From: Schistocerca nitens | Lineage: Eukaryota > Arthropoda > Insecta > Orthoptera > Acrididae | Reading direction: 5' to 3' | DNA length: 64,000 nucleotides | Assembly: GCF_023898315.1 (NCBI RefSeq) | Contig: NC_064618.1 | Span: forward strand, 183,759,548-183,823,547 | Shown here: piece after piece, positions 43,560 to 54,765 of the stretch | Layout: each line of letters begins with the position of its first letter | Position numbering within the stretch: the stretch's first letter is position 1 | Notes under the pieces: model-generated | Database searches by the model: none | The model's input: the letters and a program-made list of their open reading frames with translations, nothing else | Told to the model about the DNA's origin: nothing | Made by a program: the position numbers and the translations under genes

Positions 43560-44160
43560 AAACACACAATAGTCCCACATAGGGAACTTAAATGCACATG
43601 CTCCCCCCCCGCCCACCCTCCCCCCCACGAGGTAGTTAAAAACTGCAAGTGAGTGTGTGGTGTGGATTGTTTAAGGGCAGAGTTTTAGGTCATTCTTCTT
43701 CGCAGAGCCTAGGATTAACGTAACAATGTATGTAGGCGTGTTGTATGTGTATGGAAACGTGACACTACGAAAGTGAGTGTGTGGTGTTGATTGTTGAATG
43801 ACAGGGTTTTAGGTCAATCTTCTTCGAAAAGCGCACAGTTGCTGCAACAACATATGTACACATGTGGCATCTGTATGTTGTGACACAACTTCCCCGTGAC
43901 GTGATCTTTCAACAAGATGGCGTAGCATGCCATTTTTCGAAAAGTGTGTGGAGTTTTTTGGGTGTTCACCAGTTCGTGATCTACAAGATCTGCGCCATCG
44001 CATTCCTGCAGCCATCGCAAATTATACTCCTGCAGTGCTCCAAAACACTTGGAGAGAAGTGGAATCCGGGTGAGATGTCTGTAGCAGTACTAGTGGTGCG
44101 GATAGCGGACTGTATTAGGTGTGTACAAAACCACTTTGAGTTACCATACATATAGAAACA
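43560..44160 (+). pseudogene. Tc1/mariner-superfamily transposase C-terminal remnant with 121-bp duplication
   Basis: The plus-strand translation gives VSVWC, then QLLQQHMYTCG-like and LYVVTQLPRDVIFQQDGVACHFS, where QDG holds the second catalytic aspartate. After a deletion that removes the W-P-RSPDL region, the frame shifts to DLQDLRHRIPAAIANYTPAVL and NTWREVESG, the usual C-terminal helix of DDE proteins of the DUF4817 group. A block of about 121 bp beginning GTGAGTGTGTGGTG at 43649 is repeated from 43771. Inactive. Confidence 0.75.
43649..43890 (+). repeat. 121-bp tandem duplication in transposase remnant
   Basis: Units at about 43649-43770 and 43771-43890 share GTGAGTGTGTGGTGT, GATTGTT, TTTTAGGTCA, TTCTTCTTCG and a final GACAC. 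They are diverged but collinear. Both cover the VWCG segment between the first two catalytic aspartates. Confidence 0.65.
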
Positions 44161-44169
44161 TACTGTCAA

Positions 44170-46050
44170 TAAATATCTTAATCGTTCTTCTATCTATTAC
44201 ATTTTATATTATTGTATGTTTAACCCAGAAACATTGTATTTTGGTTGCAGCATATAATTTTCACCTCTGAGTTGTGAATGTGTTCATAATCTGGTCAGCT
44301 CACGTTTTTCTCGGTTGTTTCATCAGCGCTACGCAGTGATTGCATGTCATGGTCTGTCTGTATTCGCAACTGTGGCTACGAACAACGTTTCTGGCGGCTT
44401 GCGCCTGTGCAACCAGAACCAGTGCCACCGACTTTCTCCTTTCTCCAGTAATTGGCCATGTACTTCTGTATAGTACCAGCTGTATGAAATTTTATAGCGG
44501 TTGTCCGATAGTGATTTTTCCGTACCTGAAGTTTTTAGATACTTTGCAAATGTTGACTTACACATTTTATTTGATATAGTACGGTAGTGCTTGTCTTTCT
44601 TCTTCCACTATCCTACTAATTAGCAAAAATTCTCCGCCATCTGTATTTCCTTACAAGTGCAACATCTTTGCAGCACCTGGAAGCATTATATTTATAGTTA
44701 TTTCATCATTAATAACCTCGAACTTCATGTAAATAGGTCATGAGAGTCTTGTGCTCCAAGAGTTTCATGGCAGTAACATATAAGACAATATAAGCAACTA
44801 ATATTCCCATAGATTACTGCTTAACAATTAAAGCTTAAATAAGATACTTTACACTGTTCTCCTTTTAATCAAATGTCACTACTATTTCTCCACTTAACTC
44901 TGATTTTTTATTACAGTGACAGCTGAGTATCACCCTTGAACTCCTACATTAAAGCGAATGCCATTATACAAGATACCCTTCGGTTAAAACAAGTGTCTTT
45001 TTTTCTTCATAAGTCATCCATTTCAGTGTTTCCGAAAATTACTAACTGAAGTGGAATGAAATACCTACACGTGTTCATCTGGCTGTTGATATTTGTGTTT
45101 CTCCCTGTGAGTTCTTCCTTCCAATGGAGTACTGGTTTTCACATCCTGTCTTTCTCCATTCAGCTCAGACTCTACAACTTAATGTGATAGCATCCGGTTA
45201 TTTCTTAATTTTCTTACTATCTTCTGCTCTCACAACTTAACTTGGAGTCCCTATTTTGTTAATTTCTAGCAGTTCAACAGTTTTCGTTTTTGTTTGAGCG
45301 CGCGTCTTCAAAATTTGAACTCAATACTGTCAATATTTGGAGCCGTATAGATATCCTCCTCCCATTGAATGTGTGTTACTAGTGTCATGCAATGAAGAAT
45401 TTTATATTTACTATCTTGTTTGGGGTCTGTGACTGTCAGGATGGTTAGTGAGGATGTGTGCTCATCGTCTAGTGGTCAGCGTAAGCTAACTGACTCTGCC
45501 GGAGGACTTCATTGCCACTGATACGTCCCCAGATCTGACCCGTCTTTGGAAAGTATTCATATGGGAAATTTTTGGCCGGCTGATTACACCCAGTCACGCC
45601 TCGCAGCCACCATATCACACAAGAGCTACAGACCTCATGCTGTTTCCATCTCTGGCAGTCACACAGCCTGCTTAGGGACATGTGCCCTTAGTTTGGGCTA
45701 CATCCGTCATTACTGAATTATGTCACCTCTAGTTATTTCGGCAGCTTAACAACGATGGAGATTCTCTCTTTCTTACATCTCGGTTCACATATCGGAACTA
45801 CCAGTATCTGGAGAGCTTGATACCAAATACATCTTAATATAAAGGAAAAAGAAAAACAGTACCCAGAAACATGTACGAAACAAAAGAAAAATTGGATCTA
45901 TGACTCACTATTACGGTTGTAACATGACGAAAAGCTCCCTGTTCTTACACTTAATTTAACAATAACAACTGATAATAGTACAGATATACCTATGGAAGTG
46001 GGTGGATTCAACTAATTAACAGTTTTATGTTTCAGATGTTTCTTCTCAAC
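44170..46050. other. Intron 1 sequence, no element recognised
   Basis: AT-rich sequence with no supported exon. A segment at 45465-45700 begins TCATCGTCTAGTGGTCAGCG, which resembles a tRNA-type A box, but no B box follows at the right distance. Confidence 0.4.
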
Positions 46051-46063
46051 AACAATATCAGGG

Positions 46064-46253
46064 CCGGCCGAAGTGGCCGTGCGGTTAAAGGCGCTGCAGT
46101 CTGGAACCGCAAGACCGCTACGGTCGCAGGTTCGAATCCTGCCTCGGGCATGGATGTTTGTGATGTCCTTAGGTTAGTTAGGTTTAACTAGTTCTAAGTT
46201 CTAGGGGACTATTGACCTCAGCAGTTGAGTGCCATAGTGCTCAGAGCCATTTG
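46064..46253 (+). mobile_element. tRNA-derived SINE (family A), copy 5, full length
   Basis: The clearest plus-strand copy. Head GGCCGGCCGAAGTGGCCGTG (A box region), then GGTTCGAATCC (B box), then the body GATGTCCTTAGGTTAGTTAG and GTGCTCAGAGCCATTTG. Perfect 13-bp target duplications AACAATATCAGGG at 46051-46063 and 46254-46266. It lies in intron 1 of the receptor gene, antisense to it. Confidence 0.95.
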
Positions 46254-46479
46254 AACAATATCAGGGTCATCGAAATATCTTCGATAACAAAAGCCGTTGC
46301 AATTGGTAGCGCACTCTACCTCATATTTTGTGGAGGTATGCGCAAATAATTGTTCGTCATCCTTACAAGACACGTGTATGTCTGACAACAAGTCTTTGCT
46401 CTCTTATGAAGTAGGAACGAGAGGGTACGTGAATGAAAAAATGTACAGTAGCGCTTAAATAAAAACTGAAACTCCTTAC

Positions 46480-46845
46480 CTTGAAAAAAACTTCGCAGAG
46501 CATTGTCACAGAGAAGATACAAGCGCATAGTTCCTCGAGTTCTCGTGGGCGGTCCATCACTAGTTTGAGAGCAGACGTAACCATAAACCCAAACGTGAGT
46601 GCCAGCGTTACACCGCCGGTGAGGACTCGATCAACACGACAGGCATCCTCCTCTTGTGGGGTCCAGAGACCCAGCATTCGTAGCGGGGTGGCACTGGAGC
46701 CCAGGACCGACTCTGCATCGCGGGCTCGCCCCACCATGACGCTACCTGCAACACTGCACTGGGAGTCAAGCTTTTCCAACCACTCTACATTCGGACCAAG
46801 CCGGAGTGATGCTTCACCAGACTGTCCAATGTATGGGATATCCAT
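46480..46845 (-). CDS. Odorant receptor gene, exon 1 (N-terminus, TM1, TM2)
   Basis: The first coding exon of an insect odorant receptor. The ATG at 46845 (MDIPYIGQSG) is the first in frame. An upstream extension has only a GTG, and a CTCCAG acceptor-like site lies 11 bp before the ATG, so a 5' untranslated exon may precede it. The 366 nt encode 122 residues. A cytoplasmic N-terminus leads to the family motif PLRMLGLWTP at 54-63. TM1 lies at about 75-96 and TM2 starts at about 104-122 (ELEELCACIFSVTMLCEVFF). The exon ends TTC AAG before GTAAGG, phase 0. Topology in the family is inverted relative to GPCRs, with the N-terminus inside. No stops or frameshifts. Expression would be expected in olfactory neurons. 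Confidence 0.88.
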
Positions 46846-46929
46846 GTTAAAGAAAGCTGGAGACACAAATGAAATGACACAGTTTTAGAGACTTCACTGT
46901 TCTCCTACAGATATGATTTTGTGAATGTA

Positions 46930-47020
46930 GACTGAAGGGGCGAGTAAAAATTTGTGCCAAGGCCTGGAATCGAACCCGGATATCCTGCTTACTAGACAGG
47001 GGCGTTATCCAGCGGGGGGA
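46930..47020 (-). mobile_element. tRNA-like SINE head, minus strand
   Basis: GGCCTGGAATCGAACCCGGA carries a B-box complement, followed by TCCTGCTTACTAGACAGGGG and CGTTATCCAGC, a decayed tRNA-like A-box side. A SINE head just upstream of receptor exon 1. Boundaries unclear. Confidence 0.6.
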
Positions 47021-47024
47021 CTGA

Positions 47025-47828
47025 ATGTACTCTATGTTGATTACAGTGTGAGGCAACGTAATGTAGTGGAACTGCTTAGGCGACGAGTAGTTCAAACAGT
47101 TGATCCAAAGCAAATCACTAGCAACGACAAATTAAGTAAACACTGCATTACCTCTACGACAACAGTTGCTGAAGGTGACATCTCATCAGAAAGGAACCCA
47201 AGGAAATCACAGACTGATAAAGTAACAAATATTGACGTTTCACCAAGATGAGTCGGTAGAATTTGTGGTGTCGTATACGATCGACTGTACGGATAATGTA
47301 CTTCAGGAGTATAATGATGGTGAGATCTGCTTAAGAAGTAAAAGTGATACCGAAACAGATGTCGAGCCGTGTAGTTCATCAGTCTTGTCGAAAAAGGAGC
47401 CACAAATACTGTCTCCAGTGAAACGTAGTAAAGGATAATCGTTGCCCAAGGAGCGGATACTTAACATAATTACGTACATGAAATATGATCCGCAGCATAG
47501 AAAAAAAATATGAACACATTTCGAATAAGTCCGCAGCAATACGATCGTATAGTGTAAAACAAAAACTACATTATTCAAGGGAGGACAAGGCGCACTTCTT
47601 ACAAAACGGGTCTTTGCATGTTCCAAGGACGCTTGACACAATTTACGGGTTGTCTATGATAGTGACCTGCTAGGTTATCCGTATCAAATTGCGCGACATA
47701 GATTACAGTGATTTCAAGGGAAGTAGTGGATGTTTGCGTAACATCAAACAATGATACATGGTGGAAGACGTAGCGAGGCTTAAAACTATATCAACTAAAA
47801 CCACTAAAATTAAACGCAAAATATATTT
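47025..47828. other. Unrecognised open-frame fragments
   Basis: Plus-strand frames at 47232-47438 (acidic, serine-rich: TDVEPCSSSVLSKKE, SPVKRSKG) and 47485-47673 (KKYEHISNKSAAIRSYSVKQ) look like decayed coding sequence in successive frames, possibly from a transposase-like gene. I recognise no family and no element ends, so no function is assigned. Confidence 0.35.
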
Positions 47829-50095
47829 CTATTTAAAACAGCAGACAAAAATTTGCTTGATGCTTTCCTAAGAGAGATTCTCCATTCCTTCACAGCAAAT
47901 TATGTAAGTGTATACCAGATAGGGCTCAAATGCAAAGATACAGTATCAACAGCAATAGATAGATTCATACCGCATAAGTTAATAAGAGAGGGGAATGATC
48001 CACCATGGTACACAAAACACGTCAGAAGACTGTTGCAAAACCAACAAAAAAAGCATGCCAAATTCAGAAGAACGCAAAACCCCCGGGACTGGCTAAGTTT
48101 CACGGAAGCTCGAAATTTAGTGCAGACCTCAACGCGAATTGCCTTTAATAGTTTTCACAATGAAACATTGTCTCGAAATATGGTAGAAATCCCAAAGAGA
48201 TTCTGGTCGTACGTATAGTACACCAGTGGTAAAATACAGTCAATACCGTCACTGCTCGATAGCGATGGAAATGTTACCATTGATGGTGTCACTAAAGTGG
48301 AGTTACTAAATACAGTTTTCCGTAATTCCTTCACAAAATAAGAAGAAATAAATATTCCAGGATTCGAAACCAGAACAGCTGTTAGCATGAGTGACATGAA
48401 AATAGATATCTTAGGTGTTGCGAAACAACTCAAATCACTTAAGAAAAGCTAATCTTCCGGTCCAGATGGTATACCAATCAGGTTCCTTTCAGAGTATGCA
48501 GACATAATAGCGTCTTTCTTAGCAATCACCTGCAACCGCTCACTTGACGAAAGGTCTGTTCCTAAAGACTGTAAAGTAGCACCAGGTCCCACCAATATTA
48601 AAGAAAGGAAATAAGAGTAAGCATCGAATTACAGATCCATATCACTGACCTCAATTTGCAGTAGGATATGGAACATATACTGTACTCGCAAATTACGAAT
48701 CACCTTGAAGAAAATGACTTATTGATACATAAACAATACGGATTCAGAAAAAATCGTTCTTGTGCAACACATCTAGCTCTTTATTCCCATGAAGTAATGA
48801 GTGCTGTCGACAAGGGATCTCAGATCGATTCCATATTCCTAGATTTAAAGAAGGCTTTTAATACCGTTCCTCACAAGCGACTATTAATCAAATTTCGTGC
48901 ATGTGGAGTATCGTCTCAGTTGTGTGATTGGATTCGTGATTCAGAGAGGTCACAGTTCGCAGTGATAGACGCTAAATCATTGAGTAGAACAGAAGTAATA
49001 TCTGCCGTTCGGCAAGGTAGTGTCATAGGACCTCTGCTGTTCCTGATTTACATAAATGATCTAGGTGATAATCTGAGCAGCCCCCTTAGATTGTTTGCAG
49101 ATTACTCTGTAATTTACCGTCTAGTAAAATCATCAGACGATCAATTCCAATTACAAAATGATCTAGAGAGAATTTCTGTATGGTGCGAAAAGTGGCAACT
49201 GGCACTAAACAAAGAAAAGTGCGAGGTCACCCACATGTGTACTGAAAGAAATCCGATAGATTTTGGGTATACGATGAATCGCACAAATATAAGGGCTAAG
49301 AATTACAATTACCAGCAACTAAAATCGGAAAAATGGTTCAAATGGCTCTTATCACTATGGGACTTAACGTCTGAGGTCATCAGTCCCCTAGAACTTAGAA
49401 CTACTTAAACCTAACTAACCTAAGGACATCACAAACCTGCGATCGTAGCAGCCGCGCGGTTCCGGACTGAAGCTCCTAGAACCACTCGGCCACTGCGGCC
49501 GTCTAAAATCGGAAAGACCACATAGAGAATATTGTGGGGAAGGCGAAACAAAGACTCCGCTTTGTTGGCAGAACACTTAGAAGATGCGACAAACTCACTA
49601 AAGAGACAGCCTACATTACACTTGTCCGTCCTCTGCTGCAGTACTGCTGCACGGTGTGGGATCCTTACCTACCAGATAGGATTCACGGAGGACATTGAAA
49701 AAGTGCAAAGAAGGGCAGCTCGTTTCGTATTATGGGACAATAGGTGTCAGAGTGTCACTGATATGATACGGGAGTTGGGGTGGCAGTCACTGAAACAAAG
49801 GCGGTTTTCTTTGAGGCGAGATGTACTTACGAAATTTCAATCACCAACTTTCTCTTCCGAATACGAAGATATTTTGTAGACACTCACCTACGTAGGAAGA
49901 AATGATCATCATAGTAAAGTAAGAGAAATCAGAGCTAGAACGGAAGGATTTAGGTGTTCCTTTTTCCCACATACCATTCGAGAGTGGAATGGTGGAGAAG
50001 TAGTGTGAAAATGGTTCGATGAACCCTCTGCCAAGCACTTAAGTGTGAATTGCAGAGTAACCATGAAGATGTAGATGTAGATGTAGAACGTTGAG
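47829..50095 (+). pseudogene. CR1/jockey-like LINE, split by a SINE
   Basis: A plus-strand ORF2 without its endonuclease. The linker at 47829-48218 ends PPWYTKHVRRLLQNQQKKH and ETLSRNMVEIPKRFWSY. Reverse transcriptase fingers follow, then HKQYGFRKNRSCATHL, SIFLDLKKAFNTVPHKRLL (motif A) and VRQGSVIGPLLFLIYINDL (motif B). RLFADYSVIYRL is motif C, with the second aspartate replaced by tyrosine. WQLALNKEKCEV continues. A SINE interrupts at 49332-49502. The tail has LRPLLQYCCTVWDPYL-like residues. The 3' end is a (GATGTA)n microsatellite at about 50067-50089. Stops are present, so inactive. Clade is unresolved by eye. Confidence 0.85.
49332..49502 (-). mobile_element. tRNA-derived SINE (family A), copy 6
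   Basis: Reverse-oriented copy lacking about 20 bp around the B box. Ends near CACTGCGGCCGT. Perfect 13-bp target duplications CTAAAATCGGAAA at 49319-49331 and 49503-49515. Inserted in the LINE reverse transcriptase C-terminal region. Confidence 0.92.
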
Positions 50096-50687
50096 CCCTG
50101 CACCTCGCGCTCACCGATTCTCTGCCACCCTCCTGATGCACATTGTGAGTCATTAGCAGTTAATATTTTTCCTGTCGTTATTGTTAACACAACACTTCCA
50201 AATGAGCCTTACTGAAGATTACACTTTCGACGTTGCACTCAAGGCATTGCTTGTGAGATTGGATGCACATACAACTGCATTTCTTTAAGTGAGTTTTCTG
50301 CCAGTGTTTGGTTGAACCTGACGATAATATTAGAAAGGAAAACGCTTCCTACAGTTTTGCCAAACCATACATATGGTCGCGAACCTACTTTCGGCTTCTC
50401 AGGCCATCTCCAGGTGATAACTGAATGTCGCAATCACAGACAAACATTATTGCGACTTACACATATATTATTTGTACAGAACATACAAAAGTGAAAAAGT
50501 GTTTGCACAGGAAAATATTGCATATTACATTAACTAAAAAACGGGTAACCAAAGTTTTCATAAGGAGATGCAAATGGTGACAAATAAGATGAATTTACAG
50601 TTTAAATGTATTTTGATAACGAAAATTTAATGTAACAAAGGGAAACAGGAAAATGAGTCATCATTAATGGAAATTGTTTCTCATCAG

Positions 50688-50999
50688 TTAATACTTGAAT
50701 GGAATTCCGTGTTTAGTGTTTGTTATTTCCACTATTTCCAGTAAGATCATCTTTTTGCTTTTCTTGAAAGAATGTAAAACTTCACATTCTACATCAGATG
50801 AATGGTTTCCTACTAAAATCTGATCAGGAAAGGCAGAATCGATCTTACTTAATTGCCAGCCTCTCTCATGTTCACGTAACCTAACAGCGACGGCTCTGCC
50901 TGACTGACCAATATACATGTAACCTAACTGCAACGGTTCTGCCTGACTGACCAATATACACTTCTCCAAAATGCTAGCAAGTGATTTTATGAACGCCAC
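50688..50999 (-). pseudogene. Penelope-like GIY-YIG endonuclease fragment
   Basis: In this frame YMYIGQSGRAVAVRLREHERG matches the second half of the GIY-YIG fold: the YIG-like tyrosine-isoleucine-glycine and the conserved arginine and histidine helix. FLVGNHSSD-like and VLHSFKKSKKMILLEIVEI residues follow, ending LEIVEITNTKHG. In this class the domain nicks DNA for target-primed reverse transcription. The upstream GIY half is disrupted by a duplicated CTGCAACGGTTCTGCCTGAC segment near 50885-50960. Confidence 0.72.
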
Positions 51000-51308
51000 T
51001 CTGTGTCACGGTTTATATATTATCTTTACCATTGCATAAAATTCTTAATATGTTACTGCTATTATAAACTGCAGATCTATATTTGCGACACTTTAACTGC
51101 TTCCAAGACTGTCTAAAGTGTTGTCAGTATAGGGAAATCTGCCCCTGGCTTTGTAACAATTGAGTGACTGCTATTGACCAGCGTACAGAAGTTGTGTGAT
51201 TTTATTCTTTTTCTTATTTCGTAGAAAATTATGAAGCAGGGAAAAGCTACATTCATTGCTGGAAGCGATTTGTTTGAAGATTTCTAATTCTGCTCGAAAG
51301 GCAGATTT

Positions 51309-51740
51309 TCATGAAGGATCAGGTATGAAACGATGCACCATTGAATGGAAAGTTGCGAGTTTGTGGCTGTGTGGATGCTGGGATCTTGCAGGGATTACCA
51401 TATCATTACCTACGATTTTCCTGTAAATGCTAAATACGTGTTTTCTTGTACTAATATCTGTATTAAGATCGAAGAATTTTATAGAAGAGCCTCCCAGCTC
51501 CATTATGAACTGAATTTTCTTATGTTGTAATTTTAAATGGTGTAATAATGTATCTAATTGTGTAGTGGTACCAGTCCACAAACACAGTACATTGTCGACG
51601 TATCTGAACCAGTATTTAATTTTACAATGCAATGGGTCTTGGAAATTTCTTCGAAAATGTTCATGAAAGTTTGAGACAGTAGCGGACTAAAAGGTGAATC
51701 AATAGCTAGGCAATTGGGCAGGCTATAGTACTTGTTTTGA
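51309..51740 (-). pseudogene. Penelope-like reverse transcriptase fragment
   Basis: The minus strand reads LAIDSPFSPLLSQTFMNIF at about 51650-51710, which matches the G-x-x-MGSPLSPLLANIFM block. The frame at 51632-51309 then has YWFRYVDNVLCLW (motif C, normally YVDD; the second aspartate is N here), then FMELGGSSIKFFDL and VFSIYRKIVG, and ends HKLATFHSMVHRFI. Motif order is that of Penelope-like elements. The catalytic change and stops upstream mean no activity. Confidence 0.8.
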
Positions 51741-52859
51741 AACTGGATCTAATTCTGTTTTACACACATTTGAGTAGCTTCGATTATGTCATTCAATTCT
51801 ACAGGATTTACTTAGGATTTCTGAAAAAGATCTGTTAATATGTTTATAAAATTATCAATAGGAACATTTGTAAATAGCTAGTGACATCGAACAATATCAG
51901 TTTAGAACTGGGTGGAATTTATATATTATTATCAAGCTCTTTCGCTACTAGGTAACAAGAGGTAGAGATTTATGACACTACTAGGCATTTTGGAACACCA
52001 TCCTTATGTTACTGGGGGCAAATATATTATATAGGAGCCTTGGGATTCATATTAAATTGCCTACCACAAGGCGGTGTTGGATTCGACTCGTGTTGTTGTT
52101 TTCGTTTGAAGAGGAAACAGTGCTAGTATGCAGTAGTGTGTGTTATTATGTAAACCTCCTGAACCTCAACTATAAGGGGAAAAACAGTTTTTATTGAAAG
52201 TCGTACACGACACGGATTTGTGACATGTGTCCTGATATTCTTGTGGCGGGAAAGTTAACCAAAATATGGCTGTTTGTTTCACATATAACACATGATTTGA
52301 TGGTGGTTTTCATTTCTTCATTGAAAGCTAGAGTCGGGTCTTTTGTATATGTTGGACGTCGTGACGACCAAGGAACTGGTTCCCTTCTGTAACCTAATCG
52401 TCTTCGTTCATAAGAACTAAACTGTGTGATTTATAGGCTTTGGTAGCCATGACATGTTTGGAAATTATTTTCTTCTTAAGCTGTCTTAAGCTGATATTAA
52501 ATGATCAGGCATAGTTTCTATTTTCCCCTTTCCTAAATTAAGTTTTCGCTGAAAATACTACATTCATTCTGTAAATGTCTCCTATTTGTCATCATCTGTT
52601 AAATGTATCTCGACAGAAAAGCTTTCTTTGCCCTTTTTTAAGTTACTGTAATTATTTCAATGTTCTCCTATGTAAACACTTCGACATTTTTTGTATCTTC
52701 TGTACAAATGATATTTGTCTAAGTCACACATCATGTTTATCTATGTGTGTGACATTCAGTTGCCACCTGAAGATGGCCTGAGAAACCGAAAGCCGGTTCG
52801 TGACCAAATAAATATAACTTTGCAGAACGCTAGGAAGTGTTCCCCTTTTTAATATTAAC

Positions 52860-53488
52860 GGGATTTCAAGAAATTTGTTATCAGTTTTAAGCAAATTTTC
52901 TGTTGTGCTTTTATCCATGCAACAGAACATAGATCATGATCTGTAATTAAGATACATCTTGCAAAGGGAATCTCTGTATCGAGGTACTCTTGAAGGGAAC
53001 AACATGTATTCGTATTTGTAAATATTTTCTTGACCTCATTTGTTTCTTTTAATTTTGTGTGTGTATACAAGATTAATGGGTTCTATTATGTGATGTTAAT
53101 TTTCGTTCTGGTGTATAGAAGGGAGTTCAGTTTCTGTCTACCCTATCAAATCCCATGGACCAGGAGGATATAGCCCAAAGATTTGTCTGAGACGTATGAA
53201 ACATGTGTAGAGTAAAATTGATGTGAAATAATTTTTACAGTCAGACGTGAATCCTTACGTAATCACCACGAATTTAATCACCAAGTAGGGCAGTGGTTTA
53301 TGAGTCAATGTGTGTAGTGTTGGACTATGCATTTCTCCATGTTTCAAATTGTATCGCACTGTACTTTACTAAGAAAGCTAAATTTTTGCTTTGTTCTTCT
53401 GTTTTGTGTGTTTCTTTAGATTTAAATTGATTTTCAAAAATTTAAAGGCAAAGATCACTACATTGCTGGTACGTGTACTTGAATATCC
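52860..53488. other. AT-rich sequence, no gene recognised
   Basis: No supported frame or repeat boundary. It may include decayed outer parts of the adjacent Penelope-like element. Confidence 0.4.
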
Positions 53489-53489
53489 C

Positions 53490-53852
53490 CATGTGGGGTT
53501 GCTGGTCCCCCATCGGGCACCTCCCCGAGTGGCGGATAGAGGAACGTCCTCCAGATGTGGAGCGAACCAGGGAAATAAAATGTCTCCGAAATATCCTTTC
53601 TTCCAGGAGTGCTAGTTCTGAAAGGTTCGCAGGAGAGCTTCTGTGAAGTTTGGAAGGTAGGAGACGAGGTACTGGAGGAATTAAAGCTGTGAGGACGGGG
53701 TGGGAGTCGTGCTTTGGTAGTTCAGTTCGTAGAGCACTAGCCCGCGAAAAGGATAGGCCCCGAGCTCGAGTCTTGGTCCGGCACATAGTTTTAATCTGCC
53801 AGGAAGTTTCATATCAGTGCACACTACGCTGTAGAGTGAAAATTTCATTCAG
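53490..53852 (+). mobile_element. tRNA-derived SINE (family B) with upstream GC-rich block
   Basis: 53572-53852 contains TTTCTTCCAGGAGTGCTAGT, then GGTTCGCAGGAGAGCTTCTG. The tRNA-like head follows (GGTAGTTCAGTTCGTAGAGC as A box, CCCCGAGCTCGAGTCTTGGT as B box), then ACAGTTTTAATCTGCCAGGA and AGAGTGAAAATTTCATTC. A GC-rich block at 53490-53560 (ATCGGGCACCTCCCCGAGTG) precedes it and resembles LINE leader sequence. 27608-27718 is a partial copy of the same family. Confidence 0.75.
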
Positions 53853-54280
53853 TTATGAGTCCAGTTGTTATGTATGGTGCTGAGACATGGAGCATAACTG
53901 CAAATGAGGATTGGAGCCTGAGCTTTTGGGAGAGAAAGGTTCTGCGTAAAATTAACTTCCCAATATACGATGAAGAAGGTTGGCGCATCCGTACAAATGC
54001 AGAATTAGAACAACTTTTTGAAGAACCTGGCATTGTCACTACTATTAAAGTAAGAGGACTGTGATGGCAAGGACACGTGGTCAGAATGGAGGAAGATAGA
54101 ACACGTGAAAAGATTTTTGATAACAAGGCTGGAGGATACGACGTAAGGGACGTCCCAGAAAGAGATGCGTGGACAGAATTGAAGAATACATGAAAAAGCT
54201 GGATGTCAGAGGTTGAGGACGGAAAGTCATGGACCGGATATAATGGTAAGATATGGTCGTTTAGGCCAATGTCTTCCAAG
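53853..54280 (+). pseudogene. Non-LTR retrotransposon ORF2 C-terminal fragment
   Basis: The plus strand gives VMYGAETWSITANEDWSLSF, WERKVLRKINFPIYDEEGWR and ELEQLFEEPGIVTTIKVRGL. A stop follows, then WQGHVVRMEEDRTREKIF and a RDAWTEL-like end. This is the tail after the reverse transcriptase of a LINE family different from the RTE copies here (ERKVLRKI in place of EMWCYRRML). The front of the element is absent. Confidence 0.75.
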
Positions 54281-54765
54281 GGCTATACATTCAAGTAGTG
54301 GTAGTAGTACTTGAATATCACAACTCTAAATCCATTTTTTGTGATAATTGTCATTAAGTGGAAGTTTCATCTGTGGATTCATATTTAGTACTAGCAGTGC
54401 CAAAACATGTATATTTAAAATAGAAGGTCCATTATACCTAAAATGATTTAAAATCCCAACAACACGTTTGTACAAACGAGTTACAATTTCCAAGAAACGA
54501 CTTATTTCACCCAATCAGCAGGTAATTTTAGCTATTTGAGAAAAGTCATGGGATAGCGATATGGACATACACAGAAGCCGATAACATCAAATACACAAGG
54601 TGGCAAAGGGCAATGCATTGGTGGAACTGTCATTTGTACTCAGGTGATTCATGTGAAAAGGATTTCGACGTGATTACAGCTCCACGACAGGAATTGACAG
54701 ACATAGAAAGCAGAGTAGTAGTAGGAGTTAGACGCATGGACACCATTTCGGAAATTCTTATTGAA

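Larger units (their letters stand above)
50320..52850 (-). mobile_element. Decayed Penelope-like element 2
   Basis: A minus-strand Penelope-like element with reverse transcriptase and GIY-YIG parts (50688-51860). It is flanked by inverted terminal blocks: 52745-52850 on the plus strand (CACCTGAAGATGGCCTGAGA, CCGAAAGCCGGTTCGTGACC) and 50320-50430 on the minus strand (CACCTGGAGATGGCCTGAGA, CCGAAAGTAGGTTCGCGACC). Terminal repeats in either orientation are known in this class. The 5' coding part (about 51870-52500) is too decayed to read. Confidence 0.75.

Noticed and set aside
46064..46140. tRNA gene candidate with A and B boxes
   Set aside because: It is the head of a SINE with 13-bp target duplications; there is no proper acceptor stem, and the same head recurs in five other places.
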